A stretch of DNA of 39,051 nucleotides. It comes from JBGLNJ01 sp964353405 (GTDB lineage: Bacteria; Chloroflexota; Anaerolineae; Fen-1058). The position numbers and the translations under genes were made by a program. Under the pieces are notes generated by a model. It saw nothing but the letters and a program-made list of their open reading frames with translations. It did not search any database and was not told the origin of the DNA. The stretch spans positions 1 to 39,051 of the forward strand of contig CAYGWJ010000010.1 of the NCBI GenBank assembly GCA_964353405.1, written 5' to 3'. The first letter of the stretch is position 1. Every line of letters starts with the position of its first letter. Of the stretch, positions 7,326-16,434 are shown piece by piece.

Positions 7326-8687
7326 ATGCTCGACCTTCCACTTCCTGTCGAGTTTCGCGGTGAGATTATCGAGCCTCTTCTCAACAGCTTGAGAGGCGGA
7401 GAATCGTGCTCCCTGATCGGCGTAGGCAGTTCCGGCAAATCCAACCTGGCGCGGCACCTGGCCCGCCTGGATGTGCGTGAGCATTATCTGGGCCAAGCGG
7501 CCAGGAGCATGCTCGCAGTATATGTGGACTGCGCCAAGCTGACTGATTATACCCTTCGATCGTTGCACGGTCTGATCTTGGAAGCAGTTTCGAACGCTGT
7601 TCAAGAGTCCAGCCTGGAGACGGCTACCCTGCATCGAAAGTTGGAATCCTTGTGGGAACAAGCTGCCGAGGCTGCCGTGCCAGATAAAGCGCGCCGCGCG
7701 CTGGAAGAAGCGATTGCCAGCGTCCTGCGAGCGGGCATCACGCAAGTCTTTGTGATCTTGGACGATTTTGATCATGTCGTTCAAAAAGCGCCCGGCCCGG
7801 TTCTGAATAGCCTGCGTGCCTTGCGGGACAACTTTAAAGCGGAACTCGTGTATGTCACGGTCACTCGTCGCGAACTGGCGTTTCTGCGCAATGAGAATGA
7901 ATACCAGGATTTCCACGAGTTGGTGTGTTGCGAGACGATGCCCATCGGCCCGTACCGCGAGTCCGATGCCAGGCTGATGATGGATCGGCTGGTTTTGCGT
8001 TGGGGCTTGCCCCCGTTGAGCGAGGCCGAGCGGCAGCGCTTGTGGCAAGCCTCGGGCGGCCATGCCGGTCTGCTCAGAGCTATCCTTTTGACCACGCGGC
8101 ACGACCGGCAGGTTGATCTCTTGTCGCCCAGATTGATCCAGGACCTGCGTGGACACAAGGACGTGGAGCCAGAGTGCGGCAAGATTTGGGAGAGCCTGGA
8201 AGAAGAAGAAAAAAGAGAGCTGCAAGCCCTGGCCAGCCAAAGCGGACCGTTGGGCGTGGCCGTTCGCCCGCTTGAGCGCAAGAGCCTGATCAGGCGCAGG
8301 CTGTTGGATGGCACTTTTGACATCTTTTCGCCCGTCTTGGCCGATTTTGTTCGAGGTGCTTTGCCTGGCGGGCGCGTGACGATCAAGCTGGCGCCGGAGC
8401 AACACCAGGTACTTGTCGAAGGCCGGACATACGATCTGACGAGCGTCGAATACCAGTTGTTTGATTACTTGAATGATTTGAGGGGGCGCGTTGTTTCGCG
8501 TCAGAAATTGATCAAGGTGATGATAGAGGCCGAGCAGACCATCAAGACCCCACACGTTCCCGGGAATCCAGAGCACCGGCTCGACAGTCACATGGACGGC
8601 ATAAGGCGCAAAATCAACGTTAGTGGGGAATACATCATTCGAGAGCCGGATGGGCGCTATCGCCTTGTGGACGCCGATGGCAAGTAG
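7326..8687 (+). CDS. AAA/STAND ATPase with C-terminal OmpR-type winged helix
   Basis: The 453-residue product has an intact Walker A, GVGSSGKSN (residues 32-40 within IGVGSSGKS), and Walker B FVILDDFDH (Asp146-Asp147-Phe-Asp149). A lid-like helical region follows. From about residue 350 a PhoB/OmpR-type DNA-binding domain is visible: an N-terminal beta strand set, then YDLTSVEYQLFDYLND, RGRVVSRQKLIKVM, LDSHMDGIRRKI and a final hairpin IIREPDGRYRLV. It is therefore a predicted ATP-dependent DNA-binding regulator. An AGGA site lies five bases before the ATG. It is the paralogue of the preceding gene and probably its partner. Its target may be the operon's own upstream region, which is inference. 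Confidence 0.8.
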   Translation: MLDLPLPVEFRGEIIEPLLNSLRGGESCSLIGVGSSGKSNLARHLARLDVREHYLGQAARSMLAVYVDCAKLTDYTLRSLHGLILEAVSNAVQESSLETATLHRKLESLWEQAAEAAVPDKARRALEEAIASVLRAGITQVFVILDDFDHVVQKAPGPVLNSLRALRDNFKAELVYVTVTRRELAFLRNENEYQDFHELVCCETMPIGPYRESDARLMMDRLVLRWGLPPLSEAERQRLWQASGGHAGLLRAILLTTRHDRQVDLLSPRLIQDLRGHKDVEPECGKIWESLEEEEKRELQALASQSGPLGVAVRPLERKSLIRRRLLDGTFDIFSPVLADFVRGALPGGRVTIKLAPEQHQVLVEGRTYDLTSVEYQLFDYLNDLRGRVVSRQKLIKVMIEAEQTIKTPHVPGNPEHRLDSHMDGIRRKINVSGEYIIREPDGRYRLVDADGK

Positions 8688-8697
8688 AAAGGTCGTA

Positions 8698-9546
8698 ATG
8701 CCAATGCGCACAAAACAAGACATTCAGCCGCCGCCGGCCTATCGCCTGATGCTGGCTGTGGGACAACCGCTTGGCCTGCGCTGGGTGGGCGATTATCAGC
8801 TCGCCGTCGTTTACGAGATGGAGCAATATCACGACGTTAAAGGGCCGGGCTTTTTCTGGATCAACCGCTGGACCCAAACCATGCGGTCCGTCATCAGCCT
8901 TGCCCCGGACATGATCAAGATCACTCTTGCCAAGGCGCGGACGCGGGATGGGGTGCCGATGGATGTGGCGATGGCGCTTGCTTATACCTTTGATCCACGC
9001 GACGTGCCGAAGGACAAAGCCGCTTTGTTTGTCAACTGGTCACAGGATGTCCGTCGCGGGATCGTCACGAACAACGCGCAGCGAGCTATCCAGTTCATCA
9101 TGCCAGAATTCTATGCCGAGCAGGTTTGCCGGGGTGAAGTGATGGATGCGCTGGAAGAAAAGTTTTCGGACAAGTTGACGACTCGCCTTCAACCCCTTGC
9201 GCTCAAACCCATGCTCACGATGGTACAAGAGGTCATTGTGCCCCCGGACTTGCAGAGCCGCCTCGAAACCATCGTAGGGCGCGGCGTTGATGCTCGAGAC
9301 CTGTCCGGCTACGAGCCGTTTGAGCTGACCCAGGCGCGAATCAGCCAGATGCTTGATGTCCTGTCAGGATCGGGCGTGATCAACACGGTGGATCTGGCGG
9401 AATTGATGACGGCGGTGCGTGGCGAGGGGCAATCGCCGCCGCGCGTGACGGTCCGCCCGGCGCCTGCGCTGGATCAGGGGCCGCCGCCACAACAAGGCAA
9501 GCTAAATCCCCCCCCTCCACCATCCAAGCCCAAGAGCCGCTTATGA
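8698..9546 (+). CDS. Soluble SPFH/band-7 domain protein
   Basis: About 282 residues. The SPFH core runs from roughly residue 25 (LRWVGDYQLAVVYE, GPGFFWINRW) through ARTRDGVPMDVAMALAYTFD to a helical region, ending in a Pro-rich tail (PPPPPSKPK). Unlike stomatin or flotillin relatives, no membrane helix or hydrophobic hairpin is visible at the N-terminus, so membrane association would need another partner. ATG 8698 has AGAAAGG five bases upstream; upstream in-frame codons overlap the previous gene. Gaps are 10 nt before and 13 nt after. SPFH proteins form scaffolding oligomers; here the partner is probably one of the kinases in the same operon. A second pair of SPFH proteins is encoded at 26779-30157. 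Confidence 0.78.
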   Translation: MPMRTKQDIQPPPAYRLMLAVGQPLGLRWVGDYQLAVVYEMEQYHDVKGPGFFWINRWTQTMRSVISLAPDMIKITLAKARTRDGVPMDVAMALAYTFDPRDVPKDKAALFVNWSQDVRRGIVTNNAQRAIQFIMPEFYAEQVCRGEVMDALEEKFSDKLTTRLQPLALKPMLTMVQEVIVPPDLQSRLETIVGRGVDARDLSGYEPFELTQARISQMLDVLSGSGVINTVDLAELMTAVRGEGQSPPRVTVRPAPALDQGPPPQQGKLNPPPPPSKPKSRL

Positions 9547-9559
9547 TTGAAGGGTGAGC

Positions 9560-11815
9560 ATGTACTCCAAGAACCAGCCCGTCGCCGTTGTCGTCGAGCG
9601 AGTGTTTTCCTTTGGCGTGTTTGTAAAGCTGGAAGATGGCACGCGCGCCTATATCCGCCGCCGGGAGTTGACGCCGTCCGGCGACATTGACCCACGCGAG
9701 GTGGTCCGCGAAGGTGAGCACATCGAGGCCGTGGTCATCGAGCCGGCGACGGCTGAAGCGCTCGTGGAACTCAGCCGCCGCAAGGCATTGCCTGATCCTT
9801 GGATTGACTTTCGTCAGCATCAACGCGGCGATGTTGTGACGGCCACGATCAAGCATCTCTTTCCTGCTCACGTCTTTGCCCAAATTGTCCCCGGCGTGAG
9901 CGGCCTTATCCCGGTCGAAGAGTTGGCGACGTGGCAAGTCGAACAGCCAGAGGAGGTGGTCTGGACGGGCGACCAGGTGGAAGCAGTTATCACTCACCTG
10001 GATACGGCCAATAAGCGTGTGCGGCTCAGCATCCGCCGCAGGCTGGAGCAGTTGGCCAAGGCCGAAGCCGTCGTCGAATATCTGCACGAAAAGGCCAGTG
10101 CAGCGGCCGAGTCCAGTGTGGTCACGGAGCCGAGCACGCCTGAGGTAAAGGGGGGCGGCAAGATCGAGCTGTCTGAGCCGGTGCTGGTCGTTGAAGATCA
10201 CGAGGCGGTGCGAGAACCTTTGGTCAAGTGGCTGTTCGAGCAGGGATGTATGGCGCAGGGAGCCGGGGCGGCGGCCGAGGCATTGGCGTGCTGCCAATCG
10301 CAGCGGTACGGACTAGTCTTGGTGGACCTGGGCCTGCCCGAGGTGGATGGCCTGAGCCTGGTCCAAAAGCTCCGCGAGGCCGGCGTCGTGGCGCCCGTGG
10401 CAGTGATGAGCGGCCCAGAATTGATCGCGGAACAGTTACCGTCACTTGAAAAGTGGGGGGTGTCGGCAGCGTTTGTCAAGCCGCTCGACCTGGACGAAAT
10501 CCGCCACCTGTTGCTGAGCCTGGCACAGGGAGAAAAGATCACTCTTTCCGAAACCCGACCGTCGTTGGACCCGGCCGGCTCTCAACCCTTCCAGAACCTG
10601 GCTGCGGTGATGCGTTCGAGTATTCCACTGTCAGAAAGATTCAGGCAGGGGCTGGAACAACTTGACCAAGAGACGCGGGCGGAGATTGGCATTGTTTTCC
10701 ACCTGGAGCCGGTTTCGCGCAAGGTCTCGCTGATAGCCTGCAGCGGCAAGGTCCGGCTCAACATGGAGGCCGTCTATTCTTTGCCAGACAGTCCCGTCAA
10801 AGACGTCATTCTTGAGGGGATAGCCGTATGGGAAAATCGCGTGTCGGTCGAAAGAACAGGGCGCTTTCGCAAGCTGCTCGAGCTGCTTCCTTTCGAGTCC
10901 TGCATCGGCGTGCCGGTTCAGGCGGGTGAGCAGACGGAATATGCCCTGTTTCTTTTCCATCGTGAGACGGAGGCTTTTTCGCGTTATCGCGTGCGCGATG
11001 CGCTCACCATGGCGAGCCTCTTTGCCGTTGCCCTGGAAAGCCACGCACTGGATGAAAGACTCTACTCGTTGAGCCGCGTTCTTCTCAGCGGTCACCTGGC
11101 GGCCGGGTTTGGTCACGAAGTCTACAACGGCGTCTCGGGCCTGGACCTTCAATTTCGCAACGTTCGGTCCGACCTGGATCGCCTGGCACACGCCGTCCCG
11201 GGCCTGAGCGAGCGCGTCGAGTTTCAACAAGCCCGCCAGGACCTGGACAAGGCCACCGAAACGGCGATGAACCTCACCCGCATTGTCCAAGAGTTCCGCA
11301 AGTTGATGCGGACAGATGAAGGGCAGGCAGTGGACGTGAATCAGATCGTGCGCCAGGCTGTGGCGCAGGTGCGGCCGCAAGCGAACAAGGCCAAAGTCAA
11401 GCTACACTTGAATCTGGCTGCGAACCTGCCGATGGCTGCCGGAGGAGGTATTCGCCTGCAGCAGGTGTTTTTGAACCTGATGCTCAATGCGGTGCAGCAG
11501 ATGGAAGGCAAAGCCGATGGCCGCCGAGCCTTGGCTGTCTCGACGGTCTGCCACGATGACGAATGTCAATGCGTGGAAATTCGTTTTTCTGATACCGGGC
11601 CCGGGATTCACCAGCAGATTTTGCGCAAGATATTTGACTTGGGCTTTACGACCCGGACCGAGGGCTCGGGCCTGGGACTGTACATTGCCCGCAGCCTGAT
11701 CGAATCTATGGGTGGGCAGATCAGGGTGGAAAAGAGCCTGGTTCCCATCGGCGCCACGTTTCTGGTAAGCCTGCGAGCTGCAGGGCCAGCCGGCGCGAGG
11801 AGCAGAACGCCGTGA
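9560..11815 (+). CDS. Hybrid histidine kinase: S1-S1-receiver-GAF-HisKA-HATPase
   Basis: A 751-residue soluble kinase with an odd N-terminus. Residues 1-70 and about 90-165 read as two S1 (OB-fold RNA-binding) domains: VERVFSFGVFVKLEDG, then GDVVTATIKHLFPAHVFAQI and VSGLIPVEELA. A receiver follows (VLVVEDHE with Glu212-Asp213, phospho-acceptor Asp256 in LVLVDLGLPEVDG, and FVKPLD with the lysine), then a GAF domain, and the kinase core with phospho-acceptor His519 in AAGFGHEVYN. The ATPase domain has NLMLNAVQQM (N box), FSDTGPGI (G1), FTTRTEGSGLGLY (F/G2). No membrane segment. ATG 9560 has AAGGG five bases upstream; GTG 9554 is an alternative. The stop overlaps the next start by four bases, suggesting translational coupling. 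Confidence 0.88.
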   Translation: MYSKNQPVAVVVERVFSFGVFVKLEDGTRAYIRRRELTPSGDIDPREVVREGEHIEAVVIEPATAEALVELSRRKALPDPWIDFRQHQRGDVVTATIKHLFPAHVFAQIVPGVSGLIPVEELATWQVEQPEEVVWTGDQVEAVITHLDTANKRVRLSIRRRLEQLAKAEAVVEYLHEKASAAAESSVVTEPSTPEVKGGGKIELSEPVLVVEDHEAVREPLVKWLFEQGCMAQGAGAAAEALACCQSQRYGLVLVDLGLPEVDGLSLVQKLREAGVVAPVAVMSGPELIAEQLPSLEKWGVSAAFVKPLDLDEIRHLLLSLAQGEKITLSETRPSLDPAGSQPFQNLAAVMRSSIPLSERFRQGLEQLDQETRAEIGIVFHLEPVSRKVSLIACSGKVRLNMEAVYSLPDSPVKDVILEGIAVWENRVSVERTGRFRKLLELLPFESCIGVPVQAGEQTEYALFLFHRETEAFSRYRVRDALTMASLFAVALESHALDERLYSLSRVLLSGHLAAGFGHEVYNGVSGLDLQFRNVRSDLDRLAHAVPGLSERVEFQQARQDLDKATETAMNLTRIVQEFRKLMRTDEGQAVDVNQIVRQAVAQVRPQANKAKVKLHLNLAANLPMAAGGGIRLQQVFLNLMLNAVQQMEGKADGRRALAVSTVCHDDECQCVEIRFSDTGPGIHQQILRKIFDLGFTTRTEGSGLGLYIARSLIESMGGQIRVEKSLVPIGATFLVSLRAAGPAGARSRTP

Positions 11816-14800
11816 CCGAAGAATTGCATGTCTTGTTGCTCGACGATGAAGAGAGCGTACGTGCTCCCCTGAAAAAGTATCTGCAAACCAACTTCTGTTT
11901 TCAGGTGGATGACGCTGCCAACGGCCCAGACGCGCTGGCTCTGATAGATCAGGCTCACGGTTGTTACGATGTGGCTTTGCTGGACGAGGTGCTGCGAGAT
12001 GATTGGGATGGCGTCCAGGTGATGCAGGAAATCAAGCAACGCTATCCCGAGGTCGAATGTATCATTTTTACCGGCTGGGGGTTTGAGTCGGCCATGCGCG
12101 CGTTGCGAGCAGGCGCGTACCGTTATCTTGCCAAGCCCGTCATCGTAGAAGAGCTGGGGATGCTCATTCGCATGGCCGCCGAGCACTCGCGGCTGAAGCG
12201 AGAGTTACAGATCACCCGACAGGAAAAAGAATGGCTGCAAACGTTCCTCGAAATCGGTAGGGCCACTACTTCGGTTTTGGAACTTGACCCGGTGTTGGAA
12301 GAGGTCCGTGTCCACGTGGGCCGGCTCATTGACGTGTCTGGCCTGCACGTCGTCTTGTATGATGACAAGACTCTAACACTTCAATTTGAGCTTTGTTTTG
12401 ACCGTGGGCAAAAGCAGAGCAAGTGGCGGCGTCCCTTTACGGAGGGCCAGGGCCTCACCGAGTGGGTGATCACCCACCGCCAGCCATTGCTGCTCCACAA
12501 CTATCCAAACGACGCTCCCGTTCCGGCCTGCGAGCATCATTACGGCGACGAATCGGATCGAGAGATCACCCAGTCCTGGCTCGGCGTTCCACTGATCGTT
12601 CGGGACAAGGTCATCGGTGCTATCACGGTCCAAAGCTATCAGCCTCGTCGGTTTAGTGAGACGGATCAGCAAATCCTGACGACGGTTGCCAGCCAGGTTG
12701 CTATCGGCATTAAAAACGCCCAGCTCTTTTCGAGCCTGGAAGAGGCCAGCGAGAGCTTGAAAGGGCTGATCGCCAGCTCGTTTGATGCTGTGATTGCCAT
12801 AGATAGAGACGAACACATCACCGTGTTCAACCGGCAGGCAGAGAATCTGTTTGGCTATCGGGCAGATGAGGTGCAAGGTCACAGCGTTGTCAGGCTGCAT
12901 CGCGATATCGAAGAAGCGCGCAAGATTCAAGAGATGGTCGGCCAGCAAGAGGCAGTTCACAGCTATGAAACTACCTTGAAGGATAAAGCCGGCAACTTGA
13001 TCCCCGTGCGACTATCGGCTGTCTCGATCCGGGATGTTGCCGGAAACGAGATTGGGCAGGCTGGCTTTATGCACGACGTGCGCCAGATACGCACATTGGA
13101 GGATCGTTTAGAGGCTTTGATTCAGGTAGGCCAGGTGATCAGCAGCACGCTTGACCTGGAAGAAGTATATGAACTCATTGTGCGAGCAGCGGTAGCAGCG
13201 TTTCCAAAGGCGCAGAAGGGTGCGCTTCACTTGTTTGATGTTGACAGTGGACTGTTGCGGATCAAGGCAAGTGTTGGGTACCCCGCAGAGATCGCCGAGA
13301 CCGTGGCGCTCAAAGTGGGTGAAGGGCGCGCGGGATGGGTATACAAACATGCCGCGCCACTCAATGTGGGGAATGTGGAAGTGGACGAACTCACCAAGCG
13401 GTTTGACTACCCACAAGAGTTTGAGCAGAAATCAACGCTGTGTGTTCCTATCCTGCTCAGACATCAACCCCTCGGCGTTCTGTCGGTTGATAGCGTGACC
13501 GAGTACGATGCTTTTGACCCGGCGGATTTGGGCATCCTTTCCACACTGGCGAATCAGGCCGCCACCGCTATTGACAATGCCCGGTCGTATGGGACGGCCC
13601 GTCGTCGGATGGAGGAACTGGATCGCCTCCGCACCGTTGGGCAGACCATTGTGGAGCGAGTGACCGAGCAGCCCAAGGAGGTTTTGGAACAAATCGCGGT
13701 CGGCGCATGCCAGGTCATTGGGGCAGACAGCGCGGTTATCTATCCTTACCGGGCGGACACGGGTACCTACGATGTGGAAAACATCGGTTCGTATGGCCTG
13801 CAAGTCCAAAAGGTGTTCGATGCGGCTAAACGCCGCAGTGAGCTGACCAGCATGTCGGGCATTGTTCTGAAGGAGAGGCTGGTTGTCGTTGACGATGTCT
13901 CCAGTCGGGTTGATCGCTCAGGCCGGACAGCGATTCATGTGGACACGGGCAGTTTCTTGGACCGAGAAGGTGTGATGAGCTTTGTGGGAATCTCTCTCGT
14001 CGTGAGAGAAGAGTCGCTAGGAGTTCTCTTTGTTGATTTCAGGACACTGCATCATTTTGCCGACGACGAGCTGAGTCTGGTCTCTATCCTGGCGAACCAG
14101 GCGGCTGTCGCCATCAAACAGGCCAGGCTATTTGATCAGGTGAAACAGGAGCTCTATCGGCAAGAGAAGGAACGGGCAGCCACACATGCCGTGGCCCGGT
14201 TGCTCGGCTCTGTCTTGGATCTCAAGACCGTGTGGCAAGAGATTTTGAAAGGAGCTTTGCGGATTACGGGGGCCAGACGTGGACAGATTCTGCTGTGGGA
14301 CAAGCGACAAAGCCGGCTCGAGCTTGAAGTGTGCCAAGGTATAACGGACAAGTCGCAAGCTCGATTGCAGGAGCGCCTGGCCGACAAGGGGGGCTTGCTG
14401 GATTGGGTGATCCAGCACCGAAAGGCTATCCTCGTGCAGGATCTGCCGCACGATCCGGCGGCCCATTGGTACGTTCCCACGAGTCCCAACATTCACTCTG
14501 TGCTCGTAGCGCCAATCTTTCAAAAGCATTTTCTGATCGGCGTCATCATCCTGGAGAGTCGCCGCGTTGGGTTGTTCCAGCAGGATGACCGGCGATTGGT
14601 GGAAGGCCTGGCTGTCTATGCGGGTATAGCGATGCACAATGCTCTGCAATACGCAGAAATCAACCAGAACGCTGTCTTGCGGGAAGGTTTGTTGAAGGCG
14701 GGGCAGGGGATTACGGCGTTGGCGAGTCCCCACCAGGTGTTGCAGGCGATTGCGGACAGCGTGAAAGAAGCGCTGGCGTGCGACGTAGTGAAGCTGTACA

Positions 14801-16422
14801 CCTATAACCAGGATAGGGAGGAAATTGGCTTGCCCGTCGTATACTCGGGCGAGTTGCGCCATCTCGACCGTCTGCAAGAACTCGGGAATATCCGAAAGGA
14901 CTCGGTCGTCGGTCAACTGGTGGCCTTGGGCCGCCCTCATTTTGTGGACGATACTGTCCACGATCCCATGATGACGGCTGGCTCTTTTGTAGATCGAGAA
15001 GGGATTCGTTCGTCGGCTGGCATTCCGTTGCGGGTGGGCAACCAGACGCTGGGGATACTTTTTGTCAACTATCGCACGTTGCACCCCTTTGCTCGCCAGG
15101 AACGCGCCGAGATTGAACTGTTTGCGACTCAGGCGGCGATCGCCATCTACAATGCCCGGCTCTATGATGACTTGCAGCGCGGGATCAAGTATCAGGAAGC
15201 GCTGTATGAAGCTAGCAAGGCGATCACGGCCGGTTTTTCATTGGAACGGAAGCGTGTTCTGGATTCGATTGTCGAACAAGCCGTGGAGCGCGTAACGAGT
15301 GTTCGTGGCCGCAAGGCGACGTGGGGCGCGATTCAGTTGTATGATGAGGTCTCGCATGAACTGGTTTTTGAGAGCGTCTATCCACAAGAGGAACTGACGC
15401 TGCTCAAGGCCAAATTGGGCGATAGGAGATCATTGGATAGAGCACAAGCCTTGGGTGGCAGGATCGGGATGACCGGGCGTGCCGTCCTGGAGCGAAAACC
15501 GCAATGGGCGAGAGACGTAAAATCAGACCCCGACTATGTAGCGTATGATGTTGCCACCCGGTCCGAGCTGGATGTGCCTCTTCTCGATGGCGACCAGGTT
15601 GTTGGAGTTCTCAGTGTCGAAAGTGACGAGGTGGCTGCCTTTGATGAAGATGATGAGCAGGCTTTTATGGGTTTGGCAGAATTGGCGGTGATTGCCATCA
15701 AGAATGCCGAGCAGGCGCAACGGCTCAGCCGCACCAATGCGTTTGCCGTGATGGGGGCCTGGGGAGCCGAAATTGCGCATGAGGTCAATTGTGAGGTGGG
15801 GACTATACGCCTGGCAGTTAATTTGGCGCATCGCCGGATGGACTCGCCTGAGCGGGTTGCCCAGTGCCTGGATGAGATAGACGCTTGCGCAGAACGGCTT
15901 GGGTTGCCGGCCCTGCCGGAACAAGCGCCCAAACCAGGTCAAGTGATCGAGTTCCGGGATGCTCCGCTTTTGGATGAAGTCGTCAAAGCAGTGATCGAGA
16001 CGATTCGGCAAGAACTTGCATCTCAGGCCAGGGTGAGTATTGAGACCGATTTGCAATGTGATGGCACTCGTGTGGCGATGCCGCTCTACTGGCTGTCACG
16101 ACTGATCCAGCATTTGGTAAGAAATGCCGCACGCGTCATCGTGTTAGATGGAAAAGACAATCGTGTTACGGTCCGAACCGTCGTGCGGGACACGTTGGCC
16201 GAAGTATGGGTCCAAGACACCGGTCCGGGAATTCCATCGGCTAAAGTGCCTCTTTTGTTCAACCAACCCGTGCCACGCGGAGACGGGGCCCAGGGAAGAG
16301 GCCTGTTGGTCGTAAGCTACATAGCAGGCGTGTACGGTGGCTCCGCCCGGCTGGTCTCGAATCGGGTTGGCGCGGGAGCCTGCTTTGCGTTCTCGGTGCC
16401 GCTGGCGCGGTCCCTGAAATGA
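11812..16422 (+). CDS. Giant hybrid histidine kinase: receiver-GAF-PAS-GAF(5)-kinase
   Basis: A 1536-residue soluble protein. The receiver (5-125) has Asp11-Asp12, phospho-acceptor Asp58 (DVALLDEVL), the FTGW threonine and LAKP lysine. Next come GAF1 (~145-305), a PAS domain (~312-428, DAVIAIDRDEHITVFNRQAE), and five more GAF domains starting near 430, 600, 790, 960 and 1127. The kinase core starts near 1308, with His1323 in AEIAHEVN. The ATPase part has HLVRNAARVI, VQDTGPGIP and GRGLLVVSYIAG, all plausible though the phospho-acceptor helix is short. GTG 11812 overlaps the previous stop (GTGA). Six GAF sensors imply integration of several small-molecule or redox cues, or mainly a scaffolding role. 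Ligands cannot be predicted. Confidence 0.9.
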   Translation: MTEELHVLLLDDEESVRAPLKKYLQTNFCFQVDDAANGPDALALIDQAHGCYDVALLDEVLRDDWDGVQVMQEIKQRYPEVECIIFTGWGFESAMRALRAGAYRYLAKPVIVEELGMLIRMAAEHSRLKRELQITRQEKEWLQTFLEIGRATTSVLELDPVLEEVRVHVGRLIDVSGLHVVLYDDKTLTLQFELCFDRGQKQSKWRRPFTEGQGLTEWVITHRQPLLLHNYPNDAPVPACEHHYGDESDREITQSWLGVPLIVRDKVIGAITVQSYQPRRFSETDQQILTTVASQVAIGIKNAQLFSSLEEASESLKGLIASSFDAVIAIDRDEHITVFNRQAENLFGYRADEVQGHSVVRLHRDIEEARKIQEMVGQQEAVHSYETTLKDKAGNLIPVRLSAVSIRDVAGNEIGQAGFMHDVRQIRTLEDRLEALIQVGQVISSTLDLEEVYELIVRAAVAAFPKAQKGALHLFDVDSGLLRIKASVGYPAEIAETVALKVGEGRAGWVYKHAAPLNVGNVEVDELTKRFDYPQEFEQKSTLCVPILLRHQPLGVLSVDSVTEYDAFDPADLGILSTLANQAATAIDNARSYGTARRRMEELDRLRTVGQTIVERVTEQPKEVLEQIAVGACQVIGADSAVIYPYRADTGTYDVENIGSYGLQVQKVFDAAKRRSELTSMSGIVLKERLVVVDDVSSRVDRSGRTAIHVDTGSFLDREGVMSFVGISLVVREESLGVLFVDFRTLHHFADDELSLVSILANQAAVAIKQARLFDQVKQELYRQEKERAATHAVARLLGSVLDLKTVWQEILKGALRITGARRGQILLWDKRQSRLELEVCQGITDKSQARLQERLADKGGLLDWVIQHRKAILVQDLPHDPAAHWYVPTSPNIHSVLVAPIFQKHFLIGVIILESRRVGLFQQDDRRLVEGLAVYAGIAMHNALQYAEINQNAVLREGLLKAGQGITALASPHQVLQAIADSVKEALACDVVKLYTYNQDREEIGLPVVYSGELRHLDRLQELGNIRKDSVVGQLVALGRPHFVDDTVHDPMMTAGSFVDREGIRSSAGIPLRVGNQTLGILFVNYRTLHPFARQERAEIELFATQAAIAIYNARLYDDLQRGIKYQEALYEASKAITAGFSLERKRVLDSIVEQAVERVTSVRGRKATWGAIQLYDEVSHELVFESVYPQEELTLLKAKLGDRRSLDRAQALGGRIGMTGRAVLERKPQWARDVKSDPDYVAYDVATRSELDVPLLDGDQVVGVLSVESDEVAAFDEDDEQAFMGLAELAVIAIKNAEQAQRLSRTNAFAVMGAWGAEIAHEVNCEVGTIRLAVNLAHRRMDSPERVAQCLDEIDACAERLGLPALPEQAPKPGQVIEFRDAPLLDEVVKAVIETIRQELASQARVSIETDLQCDGTRVAMPLYWLSRLIQHLVRNAARVIVLDGKDNRVTVRTVVRDTLAEVWVQDTGPGIPSAKVPLLFNQPVPRGDGAQGRGLLVVSYIAGVYGGSARLVSNRVGAGACFAFSVPLARSLK

Positions 16423-16434
16423 GAGGAAAACAAG

